Of a DNA stretch of 64,000 bases, positions 11,167 through 23,216 are shown one piece after another (position 1 is the stretch's first letter; each line of letters starts with the position of its first letter). The position numbers were made by a program, and so were the translations under genes. The stretch lies in contig JARFIW010001187.1 in assembly GCA_036346225.1 (NCBI GenBank), forward strand, positions 744,001 to 808,000. The letters are read 5' to 3'. Source of the DNA: Platerodrilus igneus. Taxonomy: Eukaryota; Arthropoda; Insecta; Coleoptera; Lycidae. The notes under the pieces are model-generated. The model was given only the letters and a program-made list of their open reading frames with translations. It had not been told where the DNA came from and did no database searches.

Positions 11167-13608
11167 GAGGTTTGCATTCTGAACATTATACATTAAGGCT
11201 ATGGTATACCATTATTTTAATTTCGGTTTTTCAAACTAGTTATAAGATAAATCACGTTGGTTGAATTTAATTGGCAAGTTTATGGCTGAACAAAGCATCC
11301 GCAATAGCAGTGTTTTATATTTAGTGGGTAGGTTGAAAGAGACAATCGATTATTATGAATTATAGAATAGTGAATATAGGTATATTGTTTGTGTGCAATA
11401 ACTCTGTTGGTTAAAGTTTTCTAGAAATAACTCAGAGGTGTCTGGATTAAAACGCACGACACGAAGATCAATTTGAAATACAATTTTAGTTTTCCATTCG
11501 CTTCTTTGTCAACTACCTTACAGCATATTCCAATGCTTTCTAAAGTTCTTCCGTTTCATTCAATCTTGAAAAGCTTCTTATCCTCCAACTACATTCGCGC
11601 GGTTCTTCACAACAGCTCGAGTAATTTTTAAGCTTCTTAATTCCTTCCTTTCCTTTTATTAATTGTTTTAATCCAAATAATGTTTTCTTTCATGCTGCGG
11701 TTTCTTATCAAACAAGGATTCAACACTTATTTAGATTCATCTAGTTTCGAATTAATCAAACCTAACTGACCCATGACCTTGTCGGAGTTTTATTTCAAAA
11801 CTCAAGGTGTTCCAACGTACCTAAAATAAAAGATCTATTGTATAACGGAAGTTATAGATTTAAAAGCACGCTGTGTTCATTAATGAAAACGCCATTTTGG
11901 AAATTTCGGTAGTTCCACTTTTGAAAACAATTTAGACTGTAATTACATCCCATATGCTTCAATAAGACTTCTTGTTTAAATCAGAAAAACTTTATACCAA
12001 GTTGGAAAAGTTCTCAGGAGACTCTGCTCTTCAGTATGTTCCTAATGATACTGCTTTTACTAAGAAAGTTTTAAAGCTTTGAGGTTTAAATGCAGGTGGT
12101 GTAACTCCCCTTTTCAGATTACATCTTAATCATCTTTGATGGATTAAGTATTTGCTTTGAAATCCGATTTATTAAGCTCTACCAGAGTCGCTATTTCGTA
12201 TTTAATTTTAAAATTAAAACCCTAACTTTGCAATAAAGGCAAAACGAAAATAAAATAGGTCTAAAATAGAACGTCAAAAGGGGTAAAGCGCGCATATTTT
12301 CTCTCAATTTATGTAGTCTTGGTAATCTTGGTTTTAAGATATTTGGTTAAAAATAAATATTAAAGCTTCCGTTTTCTTTTCACCACGACAAAGAAGCGCA
12401 AATTAAATTTCAACACTTACTTTGCAGAAACTTTATAAAGTGCCTTCATTTTTGTTTTATGTAGCTTTCGCTATGAAGAAAGAAATAACGACAAACAACC
12501 CTCTCTGGTTTGAAGGAAGAAACGTAATGCTTGTACATGTTTTCTAAATTTAATATCTGAAAAACCTTTTTTACAGTGGATGAGTGCTAAAGGATGAAAA
12601 CCTTATAACAATATAATAATGTTCGTCTTTGTCACGTTCAAGTGAATGAATCTTCCGTGTAAAAGATAAAAGGCAAGCAAATGAAATCGAACATGCGTTT
12701 TACACGTGTCTGAAAATTTTGAAATAATTGTACAGTGCAATAAAAAAATGCAATTTTATCACCTAAATTGACGAAAACTAAATACTCAATACTCTTTCGA
12801 TTAATAACAATTACATGGAACCGAACAAATTTTAAGTAAAATATCCTTCCTATTTTTCAAAATTCAAAAAATTAAGTTAGTGCAATTTTTGTTTGAGACA
12901 GCAGTAAAATAGTTCCAGGAAATCTCATACGTGTTATAAGAAGGGGCTAACTGAGACAGCTGTCCATTCCAAGTCAAAAATCTGTAGCATTGATTAAATG
13001 CAAACGGAAAATCATCACGATTTTTTCTTTTCATAAAACAGGGTTAATATTAAAAATATGACTTTTAACACTAATATACTAAGGTGGGAAAGGGCATTGT
13101 CTCTACCCCAGTTCAGCAGATTTTCGCCTTAATTCCGATTTTAGGGAAGGACCAAAACAGAGGAAAATAAAAAAGAAGCAAACGAAATAGAACGCTTTAC
13201 GTTTTGGTGCGTGAAACGTTAGGCGTCTCTTGAGAATAGAGAAACGAGAGATTTAGATAGCAAGAAGAGGTAGTTTACAATCAAATTTGGTAAACATAGT
13301 AGAGCCTGGTGGCCAACAGGAGACTTTTGGTGTAAACAATATAGTGGTATCAACTCTATCTACGGATCACACAGGAGTAAATCCTATGACAAATGAAAAA
13401 ATCTAAGACGCATGTACGCCTTACAACCAAACTTACGGAAATTTTATAAGAGGAAATTATATATTCATTTAAATTAAAATATCTATTAAAGTTTATATTA
13501 GTTTGTACTGTTAACATGTCTCGAATAAATTCGATTATCTCGAAAACTAAATGAGATATCGAAAAGTGTATATCATATTTGTAATCAGCGTAAAAAACTA
13601 AACAAGGT

Positions 13609-13625
13609 ATATATATATATATATA
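13609..13625. repeat. (TA)n microsatellite at left edge of a transposon
   Basis: Alternating AT run that ends exactly where the left inverted repeat of the Tc1/mariner-type element begins. It continues beyond the right end of the element, so the element inserted into a TA microsatellite. Confidence 0.9.
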
Positions 13626-14958
13626 CTGGGTGCTTCAAAAAAATGTATACACACTTTAAACTATTGTAGTTTTCCCGCACTACAAGGCTAATGTTATATT
13701 TCTTCGCCAGGTGCCAGCATATTCGTCCCTCTATGTTATATTATCAGTTGGAATTTGTAATATCAACATGGCGGACGTACGTTTGAGTTTTGAATAACGA
13801 AAGCAGGTTATTAAGTGGTACTGGAAGTTTGAGAATGTAAATGAAGTTCAAAGACAGTGGAGAAGGGAGTATGATACAGAACCACCTTCAAGATTAACAA
13901 TTACACGCATACGAGACAAATTTGAAGTTCATGGAACAGTGTGTGATGTGCATAAAGGTCATTCAGGTCAGCCTCGAACAGCTACAAGTGATGAGTCATC
14001 AACGGCAGTCTTGGAACTGTTTCAACGCTCTCCTAACAAATCTTCAAGGCAAGGGGCACGTGAAAGTGATGTAAGTGCTAGCAGCGTGCTACGCATTCTG
14101 AAGAGAGGCAAGTATCGTGTTTACATTCCAAGGCTGGTGCAACAGCTAAATGACGACGATCCAGATCGAAGGTTGCAATTTTGTGAATGGATTCAGGAGA
14201 TGGTGATACGTGAACCGGGATTTATGGGTAGCATCATTTAGTCGGATGAAGCCCAATTCAAACTTAATGGAACTGTCAATAGGCACAATTGTGTTTACTG
14301 GTGTGAAGAAAATCCTCACATTACAATTGAAAAAGCTGTAAATTTGCCTGGTGTAAATGTGTGGTGCGGTTTGTCTTCAAGGGGACTCATTGGACCTTTT
14401 CGATTTGAAGGCACTGTAACTGGTATTAATTACCTAACAATGCTTGCTGATTCCATATTTCCTGCCATTCGTGCATTATACGGTAATGATGATTTTTATT
14501 TTCAACAAGATGGTGCTCCGCCGCACTATCACAGGGACGTACGAGCTTACCTGGATCAAAATTTGTCGGGCCAGTGGATAGGACGCAGGGGGCCAATCGA
14601 GTTTCCAGCACGCTCTCCAGACCTTACACCACTGGATTTCTTCTTGTGGGGCACAGTAAAAGATGAGGTGTACAAACGTAAGCCACGTAACCTAGACATT
14701 CTTTGGAATGAGATTCAAGCAGTGTGTAGAGAAATCTCATTGGACGTTTTGATACGATGTACAGAATCTGTGGTGACTCGTACTCAGAATTGTATTGATG
14801 CTGCAGGTCACCAATTTGAACAGTATTAACATTTGTTATTTATGTTTCATTTACATTGGACTTTCAGCTTTCTATTTTCCTGAAATTTAACTTTGTAGAA
14901 CGGTAAATAAATTTTCTATGGAAGTTCAAAGTGTGTATACATTTTTTTGAAGCACCCA

Positions 14959-14959
<1 letters not shown>
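13626..14959 (+). mobile_element. Tc1/mariner (IS630) superfamily transposon with perfect 32-bp TIRs
   Basis: Perfect 32-bp inverted repeats lie at 13626-13657 and 14928-14959, starting CTGGGTGCTTC. The 1,334-bp element contains one transposase reading frame and is flanked on both sides by TA repeats, the TA target expected for this superfamily. The ends match perfectly and the only coding damage is two nonsense codons. The copy is therefore much younger than the mariner at 3.6-4.7 kb. It could still be mobilised by a transposase acting in trans, which is an inference. Confidence 0.9.
13768..14829 (+). pseudogene. Tc1/mariner-type transposase with two nonsense codons
   Basis: One frame of 354 codons, including the stop, runs from ATG at 13768 to 14829 with no frameshift. 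It is interrupted only by TAA at 13795-13797 (codon 10) and TAG at 14239-14241 (codon 158, where the family has Trp). The N-terminal third contains an HTH DNA-binding region (EPPSRLTITRIRDKFE, then GRP-hook-like HSGQPRTATS). The catalytic core shows [10 protein letters not shown] right after the [14 protein letters not shown], and [14 protein letters not shown], giving a DD34D-like triad. The C-terminus ends HQFEQY. Cut-and-paste transposition would be its role. As written it is inactive unless the stops are read through. Confidence 0.88.

Positions 14960-14994
<35 letters not shown>
14960..14994. repeat. (TA)n microsatellite at right edge of the transposon
   Basis: Alternating A/T run continuous with the target of the Tc1/mariner element ending at 14959. 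Confidence 0.95.
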
Positions 14995-14996
<2 letters not shown>

Positions 14997-15021
14997 TTTA
15001 TTGTATCATTATGGGAATATG

Positions 15022-15064
15022 GCAACGGACGACGGCGGCGACGGCGGCGACGACGACGACGACG
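15022..15064. repeat. GAC/GGC trinucleotide repeat
   Basis: About 43 bp of ACGGCGGCG and GACGACGAC units, unusually GC-rich for this region. It carries no coding context. Confidence 0.85.
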
Positions 15065-16960
15065 TAGCGTTATATTAACCTAACGTACTTCGTAAGTTTG
15101 GTTGAAATCAGAAAAAAACGTGTTCAAGAGGTTATTTATAGATACTAGCAGTCAGCTTTAGTGCCAAGACAACATACATGGTAATAGCGAAGGTACAAAT
15201 TTCATATCAGATTATGATGATGAATTAGAAAATACGTCCATCAAGAAATAATTCGAGAATATGGAAAAGAAGAAGAGATTCCTAGATAAAAAGAGGTTGT
15301 AGTTCAAGATAAAGAAGGAAAAGTAGTAGACGCATAGTTTACGAGGAAGAAACAAAAGAAATGATAGGCAATTTGGCTTTTGTATCAGAAATAAAATAAT
15401 TATAGCTATTGCAATGTTTAAAACACGAAATCGTATGATTTGATTTGCACGTAAAAATTGCTTAGATTATATTATTAGTTAATAATAGACTCAAAAACCA
15501 AGAAGATCGTAAAAGTTGTCTAGATAAAGATACAGAAAGTCACCGTAATTTAACTGCAACAAAATTCAGTTGGAAGTGAAAGACGACAAACGAAACTAAA
15601 AATTGTTTTCTTCAATTGAATATAAATAAAGTCAAAATAAAAGTAAAATATAAATACAAGGTCAATAGTAAAATACCGCAAGTTGGCAAGAGCACTTATT
15701 ATTAAGACATAAAACACAGGTACCTGGGACAAACTATTAATTCAAGATATCTTATGCTTAATAAAAAAAGGAATACGAAATATAGAGTGTAACAACCGAG
15801 GAAAACAGGTACTAATTTAAGGGATCGAAGAATAAGATAAAAAATTTTTGCAAGCTGGCTAAATTAAAACATTACAGGGTATGTGTAATTAAATGCAATC
15901 GGAAATAAATGATAGCAGACCAGACATAACTTCAAACAATTACAAACTTTTGCAAAAGAGCTGTATATGGAAGTGGGGTAATAGAAATCAAAACGTATAC
16001 AATTAAGTAGAAGCAGGTGGAATTGGCAAATTAAAATCCTTTACACCACTAAACATAATTTAGCCGATATGGAAAACTTTGGTGAGGTGGACGAACGTAA
16101 AATATGGTGAAAAGCATTAAGATCAAAATTTCAAAGAACGCCAATGCGAACTAACGTTACGAAAAGCCGTAAAAGTACATCAGCTTCTAGTTGAATTAAT
16201 TAAATATGGTGATAAGGAAATGCAATACGCATTTTATAGATTAACAAACAAATAGGATACAAGAAAAGCAGTATCAAAGGATAGTAAAAATTTGGGACCA
16301 TTAGTTAGCTGAGTGGTTGTTTAAAAATACTAGCCGAAATAATACACGCCAAGACTAAATATATAATACAGAAAAAATTGCAATGGGTCAGGTTGAATTT
16401 AGCAAGATCACTGAACTATGAAAGCAATTGTTCCACTAAGCTTAGTATTAGAAGAAAGAGCAATAGTGAAAAAGATAATAGTAATAATGATCATACATGT
16501 TTATGAATCCATACATTGGAATATATTGTTTATGCTTTCTGAGAAAGCATGGATATATTATAAAGACAGACAAAATATTTCGCAGTATAGAGGTAGACAA
16601 TAAAGAAGCAGAATAACAACCAGTAACGGTGTAAGAATGAGTCTTCTTTAACTTGCAGTGATATATAAAAAAAAAGAAGCAAAAAAAATAAGTATGGTAA
16701 TTCAAGGCAAAAAAATGTAAATGTTGAGGTAAGCATAAAAAGTTATAATATGCAGCAAGCATAAGCTATGGACTTTCGACATGAAAATAAGGTAAGCCTT
16801 GTGCATGCATCTACATATGCAGAATGCTCTATTCCTACCAGAACTAAGTGCCCGTGACGTCACGTCACGGCCTTTCAGATCAGTTGCAAGATGAGAGCAA
16901 TCATTGATATAATTCTTGTTTCACCCTATTTCACAATAGATCCCCCCCCCCAAGTTGACA
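15065..16960. other. AT-rich DNA without a recognisable gene
   Basis: Purine-rich sequence with scattered short open frames that match nothing I know. It could be an old, heavily decayed coding element on the plus strand, because AAG/GAA-rich blocks recur between 15200 and 16300, but no motif supports this. Confidence 0.45.
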
Positions 16961-16974
16961 GCGGTCACTGATTT

Positions 16975-17660
16975 TTGTGATAGGCACAAAAGGCATCGCA
17001 TCTAATTATTGGATGCCACTCTAACGTTCATCACACTGTATCGGGCTGCGTGGACACCAACCCTTATAGAAGAGTACTGCTCGAGTACATATCGAGTAAG
17101 AACCTGGTAATTCTAGCGTAGGATAGCGAACCCACTTTTGTGTCATCTCGCTACCAAACAATTATCGATTTAGACCTGGCATCGGCAGGTATCTCTAGAC
17201 ATATCTCGAACTGCAGGTGGCGTCTAAGGCCACACTGTCCAATCACAGATTGTTAAATTTCAAAATAAAGGCTAAAGAATACAGGAACTCAAGGACGACC
17301 AATAGGTCTGTCTATCTAGATGGCATGAAAGAACTTTTGGCAATGCAAGGTATCGACAACCCAAGAACAATAGAAGGGCTACAAAGATCTTCGGTTTTCT
17401 TCAGACCTTCATTATAGAATTTTTTGAGCAGATATCTCTGCTCAGGACAGCTTCTACTCGCTTCATTGCCCCATGGTGAGGTGAGAAGTTTCAAATGCTG
17501 AAAAAGACCCTAGCCAAACTGTTCAACAAGGCAAAAAATACTAGAAGTATGGCCAACTGTGGGGCTTATAAAGATCAACTGATACTAGACACAGCGGCAT
17601 TTAGAGGACAACAGACGGCCTCCTGTAAGACTTTCTGTAACTCGGTTAAGTTTGCCAATG
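16975..17660 (+). pseudogene. Decayed R1/TRAS-like LINE endonuclease C-terminus
   Basis: Plus-strand readings in changing frames give the order of blocks seen at the end of the APE-type endonuclease of R1-like LINEs: an NPYRRVLLEYISSKNLVIL-like segment near 17060-17120, EPTFVSSRYQTIIDLDLAS near 17130-17180, then SNHRLLNFKI (the SDHR active-site block, here Asp to Asn) at about 17236-17265. Downstream, 17217-17417 stays open as a linker region. Stops and frame changes are frequent. The remnant abuts an oppositely oriented RTE-like fragment at about 17,660. Confidence 0.5.
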
Positions 17661-17686
17661 CAACCTCTCGTTATCTTTTAGTTTCT

Positions 17687-18882
17687 CTAAGTCCATGTGC
17701 CTTTTCCGTTTCTTTTTTTCACATTCTTAAGTTTAAGTGCGGCTTTCATAATTACGATGTTGTGGTCAGTATCTATATCTGCTTCTGGGTAGCTTCTACA
17801 GTCTTTTACTTGATTCCTAAACCGTTGTCTAACAAGAATGTAATCTATTTGATATCTTCCTATATCTCCTGACATCTTCCACGTATATCGTCTTCCAGCA
17901 TGATGTTGAAATAATGTGTTTGTGATGATTAAATTGTTCTTGTCGCAAAATTCTACCAGCCTATTTCCCCTGTCGTTTCTCGTGCCTAAACCAAATAAAC
18001 CTACTACCGCTCCTTCCCTACCTTCACCTACCACGGCATTAAAATCCCCCGTAATTATTAAATTTTCATGTCCTTTTACGTATCTTAATATGTCTTCGAT
18101 ATTTTTGTAGATGGCTTCTACCTCTTCGTCACTGTAGCTACAGGTGGGCATTTATACTTGTATTATTACTGTGTTTACCGGTTTAGATTCTAATCTAACC
18201 ATGAGTACTCTTTCGTTCTTTTGTAAGTAATTTTCTACACAGTATCCTATCTTTTTCCGCATAACTATCCCCACACCTAAATTTCCTTCCTCTGCTCCTG
18301 TATGAACTACCCTGAAGTCTTCACTCTAAAAATCCCCCGCCTCTGGCCACCGAACTTCGCTGATCCCTACTATGTCTAGTGATGACCTATTCATTTCGAT
18401 TTTTAGGTTCTCTAGCTTACCTACTTGCTTCATACTTCTAACATTCCACGCTCCGACTCGCAGAATGTTCCCGACTCTTATTTTTAACTTTCCGATCGCA
18501 TCCTCCGAAGTAGTCCCCTCCCGGAGATCCGAATGGGGGACTATTTTAACTCCGGATTTTTTTACCCTAGAGAATGCCATCATGTTTGTTACAATTTAAA
18601 TACGCTGTGTACTTGGGAGATAATGTGGTGGTTTCCCGTTGCCTTCCACATCGCGGTAGTGTGTCTTAGACTGCCATACCGACCCCTATGGTATCTGCCA
18701 ATCTAAGTACCGAAAGAGCGGCTGCCCTCTTTCGGGGACCTGTCTTAGTCTGGGTCCCCACTAACGACCCTACTACTTTGGTTGGACCTGTAGTTTGGTT
18801 CTTTAGCTCATTAGAACACGCAAGCCATTTCACCTGTTCTAGTAATTTAGAACTTCGGCAAGGTGCAGGTCCATTCGAAATG

Positions 18883-18884
<2 letters not shown>
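17687..18884 (-). pseudogene. RTE/BovB-like LINE 5' fragment: leader and APE endonuclease
   Basis: Two minus-strand pieces belong to one endonuclease. The first (18583-18326) has LRVGAWNVRSMKQVGKL and LDIVGISEVRWP, the two N-terminal catalytic blocks (Asn and Glu). The second (18151-17687) has ENLIITGDFNAVVGEG, NTLFQHHAGRRYTWKMSGD, QIDYILVRQRF and a DTDHNIV block (His/Asp) that closes the domain. In between the frame is lost. Upstream, 18590-18884 looks like a 5' leader with no stops pattern of its own. No reverse transcriptase follows, so only the 5' end of the element is present. The domain resembles that of the craniofacial-development-protein-2-like endonucleases annotated from RTE elements. 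Confidence 0.7.

Positions 18885-18885
<1 letters not shown>

Positions 18886-18922
<37 letters not shown>
18886..18922. repeat. (TA)n microsatellite
   Basis: Alternating T/A run adjoining the outer (5') edge of the RTE-like fragment. Confidence 0.95.
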
Positions 18923-18925
<3 letters not shown>

Positions 18926-19299
18926 AGTGGTTCTAAAGGGTTAAATGTAAACATAAACAAGGCAATTTCAAAACACCCTGTATAAAGGAAACAACCAAAA
19001 TTTACGTGCGAAATTTATCTCATTTTATTCAATTTAAAGTATCAAGTATTACCATTATTTTATAATTAGGCATTAAGAATTTAATAGGTGTGTAAAGAAA
19101 ATAAATTGCATAAGCCAATGGAAATAATTATTTAATTTAATTGAGTTGAATTCAAAGGAATATAACGTTTAAAACGCATAAGAGCGTGTAAAAATCAATA
19201 ATACCAAGGCGAAACGCTTTACTATATGAAATACTTCGAAAAGCGAAATCCTAGAAATGTTATTTTAAAACGATCGTTAATTAAACACCTGCATGTTTT

Positions 19300-20943
19300 C
19301 TAAATGTCAGGTTCCACTTATTTTGTGTAGATGAAACTCAAGATTCTAGGTATATTATACAGACGGTCGGATGTTTTCGCATTAAACGCTAATAAGGGGT
19401 TATTTAAAGCACGTAGGCAAGTCCACGTGGGGTTAGATAGCAGATGGACAGGAATATCGATTTCTACCACTCAAACAAGGTTAGAAAGAGACGTAGAATA
19501 TGCATAAGCAAGGGACAGCGTTAATATAGGCGGGATTTGCAAGACGTCAATGCATAGACTATTGGTCGATATCGTTAGTTGTACATCAGACAAACACGGG
19601 AATATTGAATGTTAATTTTTCAGAAAATATCGTAACGACGCGCTGAATTTCGGGGATTTAGAAGACGGTTGAACCCAAAATTTTAAGAAATATTATTGTA
19701 AATGAAGAACTTCGCGTGAAATGCGGCCGAGAGGTGGCATCGTAAATGGTATAAATACTTTTTGAAAATGAATAAAAGTCCCTTAGTATTTTGATCACTT
19801 CAGACTACGTACCGAAGTTAACACGAGCTTGTAAGTATAGAAAATTATTTAAATTAAATAGTACGGTGTTAGCCTCATAATTTGTACGCGGATAGTACCG
19901 AGTCTAAATTTTATTGAGGTGCCACATATATTTTTTTAACAAGCTCGTGTAGTGACGTTATGTAACGGGAATTAAATTAAACAATTATCAAAGAAGAGTA
20001 ATAATTGGATTTGGAGTTAGAGGTATCGTGTATGAACAGCCTTGCAGCACAGCTTAGAGGGTGTTCAACTACAAATAGCTAGAGGCGGCAAACAGAGCAA
20101 AGCGAAACAACTATACGGCATCGTCAACGGAGCAGAGATCTTCTAGAAATTCCAGGTAACGCTTTAGAATTTGTTGTTGTTGATAAACTATGAAGGTTAT
20201 TGTGATGGGTGAGAGTGAACTATGATGGTATTTTACATTATTGGGCGTATTGAAAATAATACGTATAACTAACTTTTATTGTGGTATTTAAATATAAAGC
20301 TAAATGTGTATATAAAGCTGATTAATGTTCCTCAGGAATTTAAATATTTTTTGTTATGAGTACATGGGTTTTTGTTGTGTTTGTAATAAGAATATGCCAA
20401 GTAAAGAGTATACATTAATCATAATTAACTGGGCTATCATGAGCTCACCATACTCCAGAGTTTCCTAATTGAAATTAATTATAAATACAGAAAGAAAGAT
20501 AAGGTATTATTCAGGGCCCATTTACTCAGGTTACATTCAATGTGTTGGATTTTTCTAGTTAAAATTCTGGATTTTACAAAATAGAATTTATTGAGGTGTA
20601 ACTTGACCACTGAGATGTAAATAATTTTGAAGTTTTATTTGTAAATAGTGGAAAATAGATATTGTATGATTGTTGTATTATTTTGTGGTTTTATTGAGAG
20701 TGTGCGTGAACGATAGAGAATATGAGAGTGAATCTAGGTTTCCAAGAGGAGGTCCAACTGAGCTAGCCGAAAGCAGTTAAAGAAAGCAATTCAACCGATA
20801 AGACTGGAATCGGGGTAAGAAATTTATTAATTTTTGATTAATTTACTATTGTGTGAAATTTATGTTAGATTTTGGTAAATTAATAAAATTTTCGAATATA
20901 TTTTTGTTGGTGAGGCTTTTACCTAACAAACACGGCAATCTTA
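19300..20943 (+). other. Possible LTR of a tRNA-Lys-primed retroelement
   Basis: This is an inference. The region has LTR-like promoter signals: GGTATAAATAC at about 19749, AATAAAAG at about 19772 and a TCACTTCAG initiator-like site near 19796, followed by a possible splice donor. It runs directly into a sequence at 20944-20969 resembling a primer-binding site complementary to the 3' end of tRNA-Lys. No gag or pol frame follows and no second LTR copy was found, so the left boundary and identity are uncertain. Confidence 0.3.
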
Positions 20944-21015
20944 TGACGGCCCAACGTTGGGGCTCGAATGATTTTTAGCGAGTTCCAGAGTTTAATCCCA
21001 ACAAACACGGCAATC

Positions 21016-21016
<1 letters not shown>
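20925..21016 (+). other. tRNA-Lys-type primer-binding site bracketed by a 17-bp direct repeat
   Basis: The sequence CGGCCCAACGTTGGGGCTCG lies at 20947-20966. It resembles the complement of the tRNA-Lys 3' end and, like the element at 50.5-51.9 kb, extends past the usual 18 nt. It is bracketed by two exact copies of AACAAACACGGCAATCT at 20925-20941 and 21000-21016. One explanation is that the LTR terminus was copied again after the leader by an aberrant strand transfer. See the mirror-image unit at 21062-21128. Confidence 0.45.

Positions 21017-21017
<1 letters not shown>

Positions 21018-21057
<40 letters not shown>
21018..21057. repeat. (TA)n microsatellite between two PBS-like units
   Basis: Forty bp of alternating A/T, lying between a plus-oriented and a minus-oriented primer-binding-site-like unit. 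Confidence 0.95.
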
Positions 21058-21060
<3 letters not shown>

Positions 21061-21061
21061 A

Positions 21062-21128
21062 ATGCTGTGAAACCTTTTTAATTAGATTCGAGCCTCACGA
21101 ATTGGGCGTCATGTATGCTGTGAAACCT
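21062..21128 (-). other. Second PBS-like unit in opposite orientation
   Basis: On the minus strand the segment reads TGACGCCCAATTCGTGAGGC followed by TCGAATC (21111 to about 21085). This is again a degenerate complement of a tRNA-Lys 3' end. It is bracketed by two copies of ATGCTGTGAAACCT (21062-21075 and 21115-21128). The arrangement repeats that at 20925-21016 with different sequence. Confidence 0.35.
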
Positions 21129-21129
21129 C

Positions 21130-23172
21130 CTAAATTAACTGGTCCGTCGACTTTCTTCTGTTCATCGCCTCGGCTGCTCCCCTAGATAAACCTTCATCCT
21201 CATTCATAAAAAAAAAACAAACACATTCCTACCACAAACATCAACGTTAACTCTATTTACATCAATATTCACAATACATTAAAATTTCAAAATTAAATAT
21301 TCAGCATAAATTTCAGTATCCGAAAATTTCAAGATTTAAATTTGTTATCATTTTAATGTGCATCCAAAATTAAAGTCCTTGTAGGATGCCTACTAATTAA
21401 TGTAACAATATATGCAGACCTGAATCTGAGTACAAAGGGAGCATCTACCACCCCTTTACGTTAATTAACCAGGTTCGTCTAATTGAGCTCAAAGACATAC
21501 CCATATTTTTATCATAATCCAGAACATCAATACTAAATACCCCTTTCTACTTAAACAAGCAAATTTCACCTTAAAATTAAAATATTATTGTTAGTACAAT
21601 TTCACTACTGTCCATTTTAAATAAACAAATTAGAAAGTTATTCAACACACACCAACATCTCAAAGTTCAAACAAAATAGTATAATTTACCTGAAGGTTAC
21701 TTGCACTCGTAGCTTCAATGTACATCGTCCCTTTTGTTAATCACACCATTCCAACTGGGTTATATTTACGGCTTCTGATTCTCAACGCTTTAAAATTTTT
21801 CCATCACCATTCATCTAAAGTTGTTTCAGGGCTTTTCCGGAACTCCTCTGTATATCTGACCCTTGTTTCGTGGATACAGACACGTTTATGCACCATTTAA
21901 GTATTAATACCCCCGAAAATAACAAAGAAATTCATACTTCTTTCACCAAGATACGCCAAAACTGCCTACTTTTGTGTATTTATTTGTCATAGTAAATTTT
22001 ACCAATTGGTACAGTGATACTAAACTTTATTACCTTGTATCTTCTTTTCTAAGTGCACTAACGTACATTCATTGTAGTACGTAAAGAACAAGCTGTTTAA
22101 ATCACATAATATTCGAGCAAACTGTTTAAATTATTTAATATTAAAACCGGAAAACTAAAAAGCACTGTATAACGCGTTCAATCAAGTCGAAGATCTAAGA
22201 GAGCTTATTCATATTCACCTCCGTATATATAGCGGTTAGCCTGTCTGTAGGTCTGTTCCCCAAAACAGACAGTTTCTAGAATTTCGTTATTCTATGTTCC
22301 CATTCCGTAGCCCGCGCGTCGGTTTTTACGAATTTAGTACTCACCCCAGTTAAATCTCAGAAATTTCAACACGGCACGCAAAGTCTGGAAATAACTAATT
22401 GACTTTTATAAAGAAATGTTATTTTTACCTCTCAAATTTTGCATTTTACTTTCAACCAATCGCAACCCCATGACGTTGCTCTACTCACGCCTTTTACTAT
22501 ATGTGTCTCGGTCTTGCGCATATTATCTGTCTCTATCTAACCTGTTCTTATTGATGCAAATTGATATTCTTTATTATCGATTATTTTAGTCCATGTGGAG
22601 TGTGAAATAACCCACCTTTAGCATTTCTCGTAACTATTATGCGACGGTTTCTACAAGATTCTCTGAACCATTAATTATCTGCAAAATTTTCGCCGAATGA
22701 GCTTTTTAAATAAACCCAGGTGTTCAAACATACTATTAATTCTTAGAGCGTTATTTCATGGTATTTTATTGGGTTTTTCAAGTTCTTATAGATATTATAT
22801 GTTCCTAACGGTTCAATTAACTCCAACTAAAATTGACTTCTATCCTTTCATTTTTAGCGAATACAAGTTAAATATTAATTATTATGTGTACACTTTGTTT
22901 AATACCGGTTACTTAAAATAGGGTTAATTAATACGTAATTTCCATTTGTTTCCTTATTAGGAATAAGTAAATTACATGTGGAGCTTTTTAATACTGTTTC
23001 TTTTGATATAAAGCGTCTAGTACATGATTTAAATCTCTTATGTTTAATGAAACGAATGAATTTTTATTCTCCACGGTTTTTTAATAACGCGTACCTTTTC
23101 CCAAAGCTTCTACACGGTGATTAAAATTATTTGATGTGATTATTTAATTTTCTACCCTGGTCTAAATATGAG

Positions 23173-23175
<3 letters not shown>
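21130..23175. other. AT-rich DNA without a recognisable gene
   Basis: Short frames such as 21718-21900 and 22697-22921 (plus) have no motif. No terminal repeats were seen. Confidence 0.5.

Positions 23176-23214
<39 letters not shown>
23176..23214. repeat. (TA)n microsatellite
   Basis: Uninterrupted alternating T/A run of about 39 bp. Confidence 0.95.

Positions 23215-23216
<2 letters not shown>

Larger units (their letters stand above)
9061..13608. other. Long AT-rich stretch without a recognisable gene
   Basis: No translation on either strand resembles a known protein. The only structure seen is a (TA)n run at 10151-10183, a possible transposon end TACAGGGCGT at about 10054, and a short tandem duplication at 11080-11166. 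Composition is uniformly AT-rich. Confidence 0.55.
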
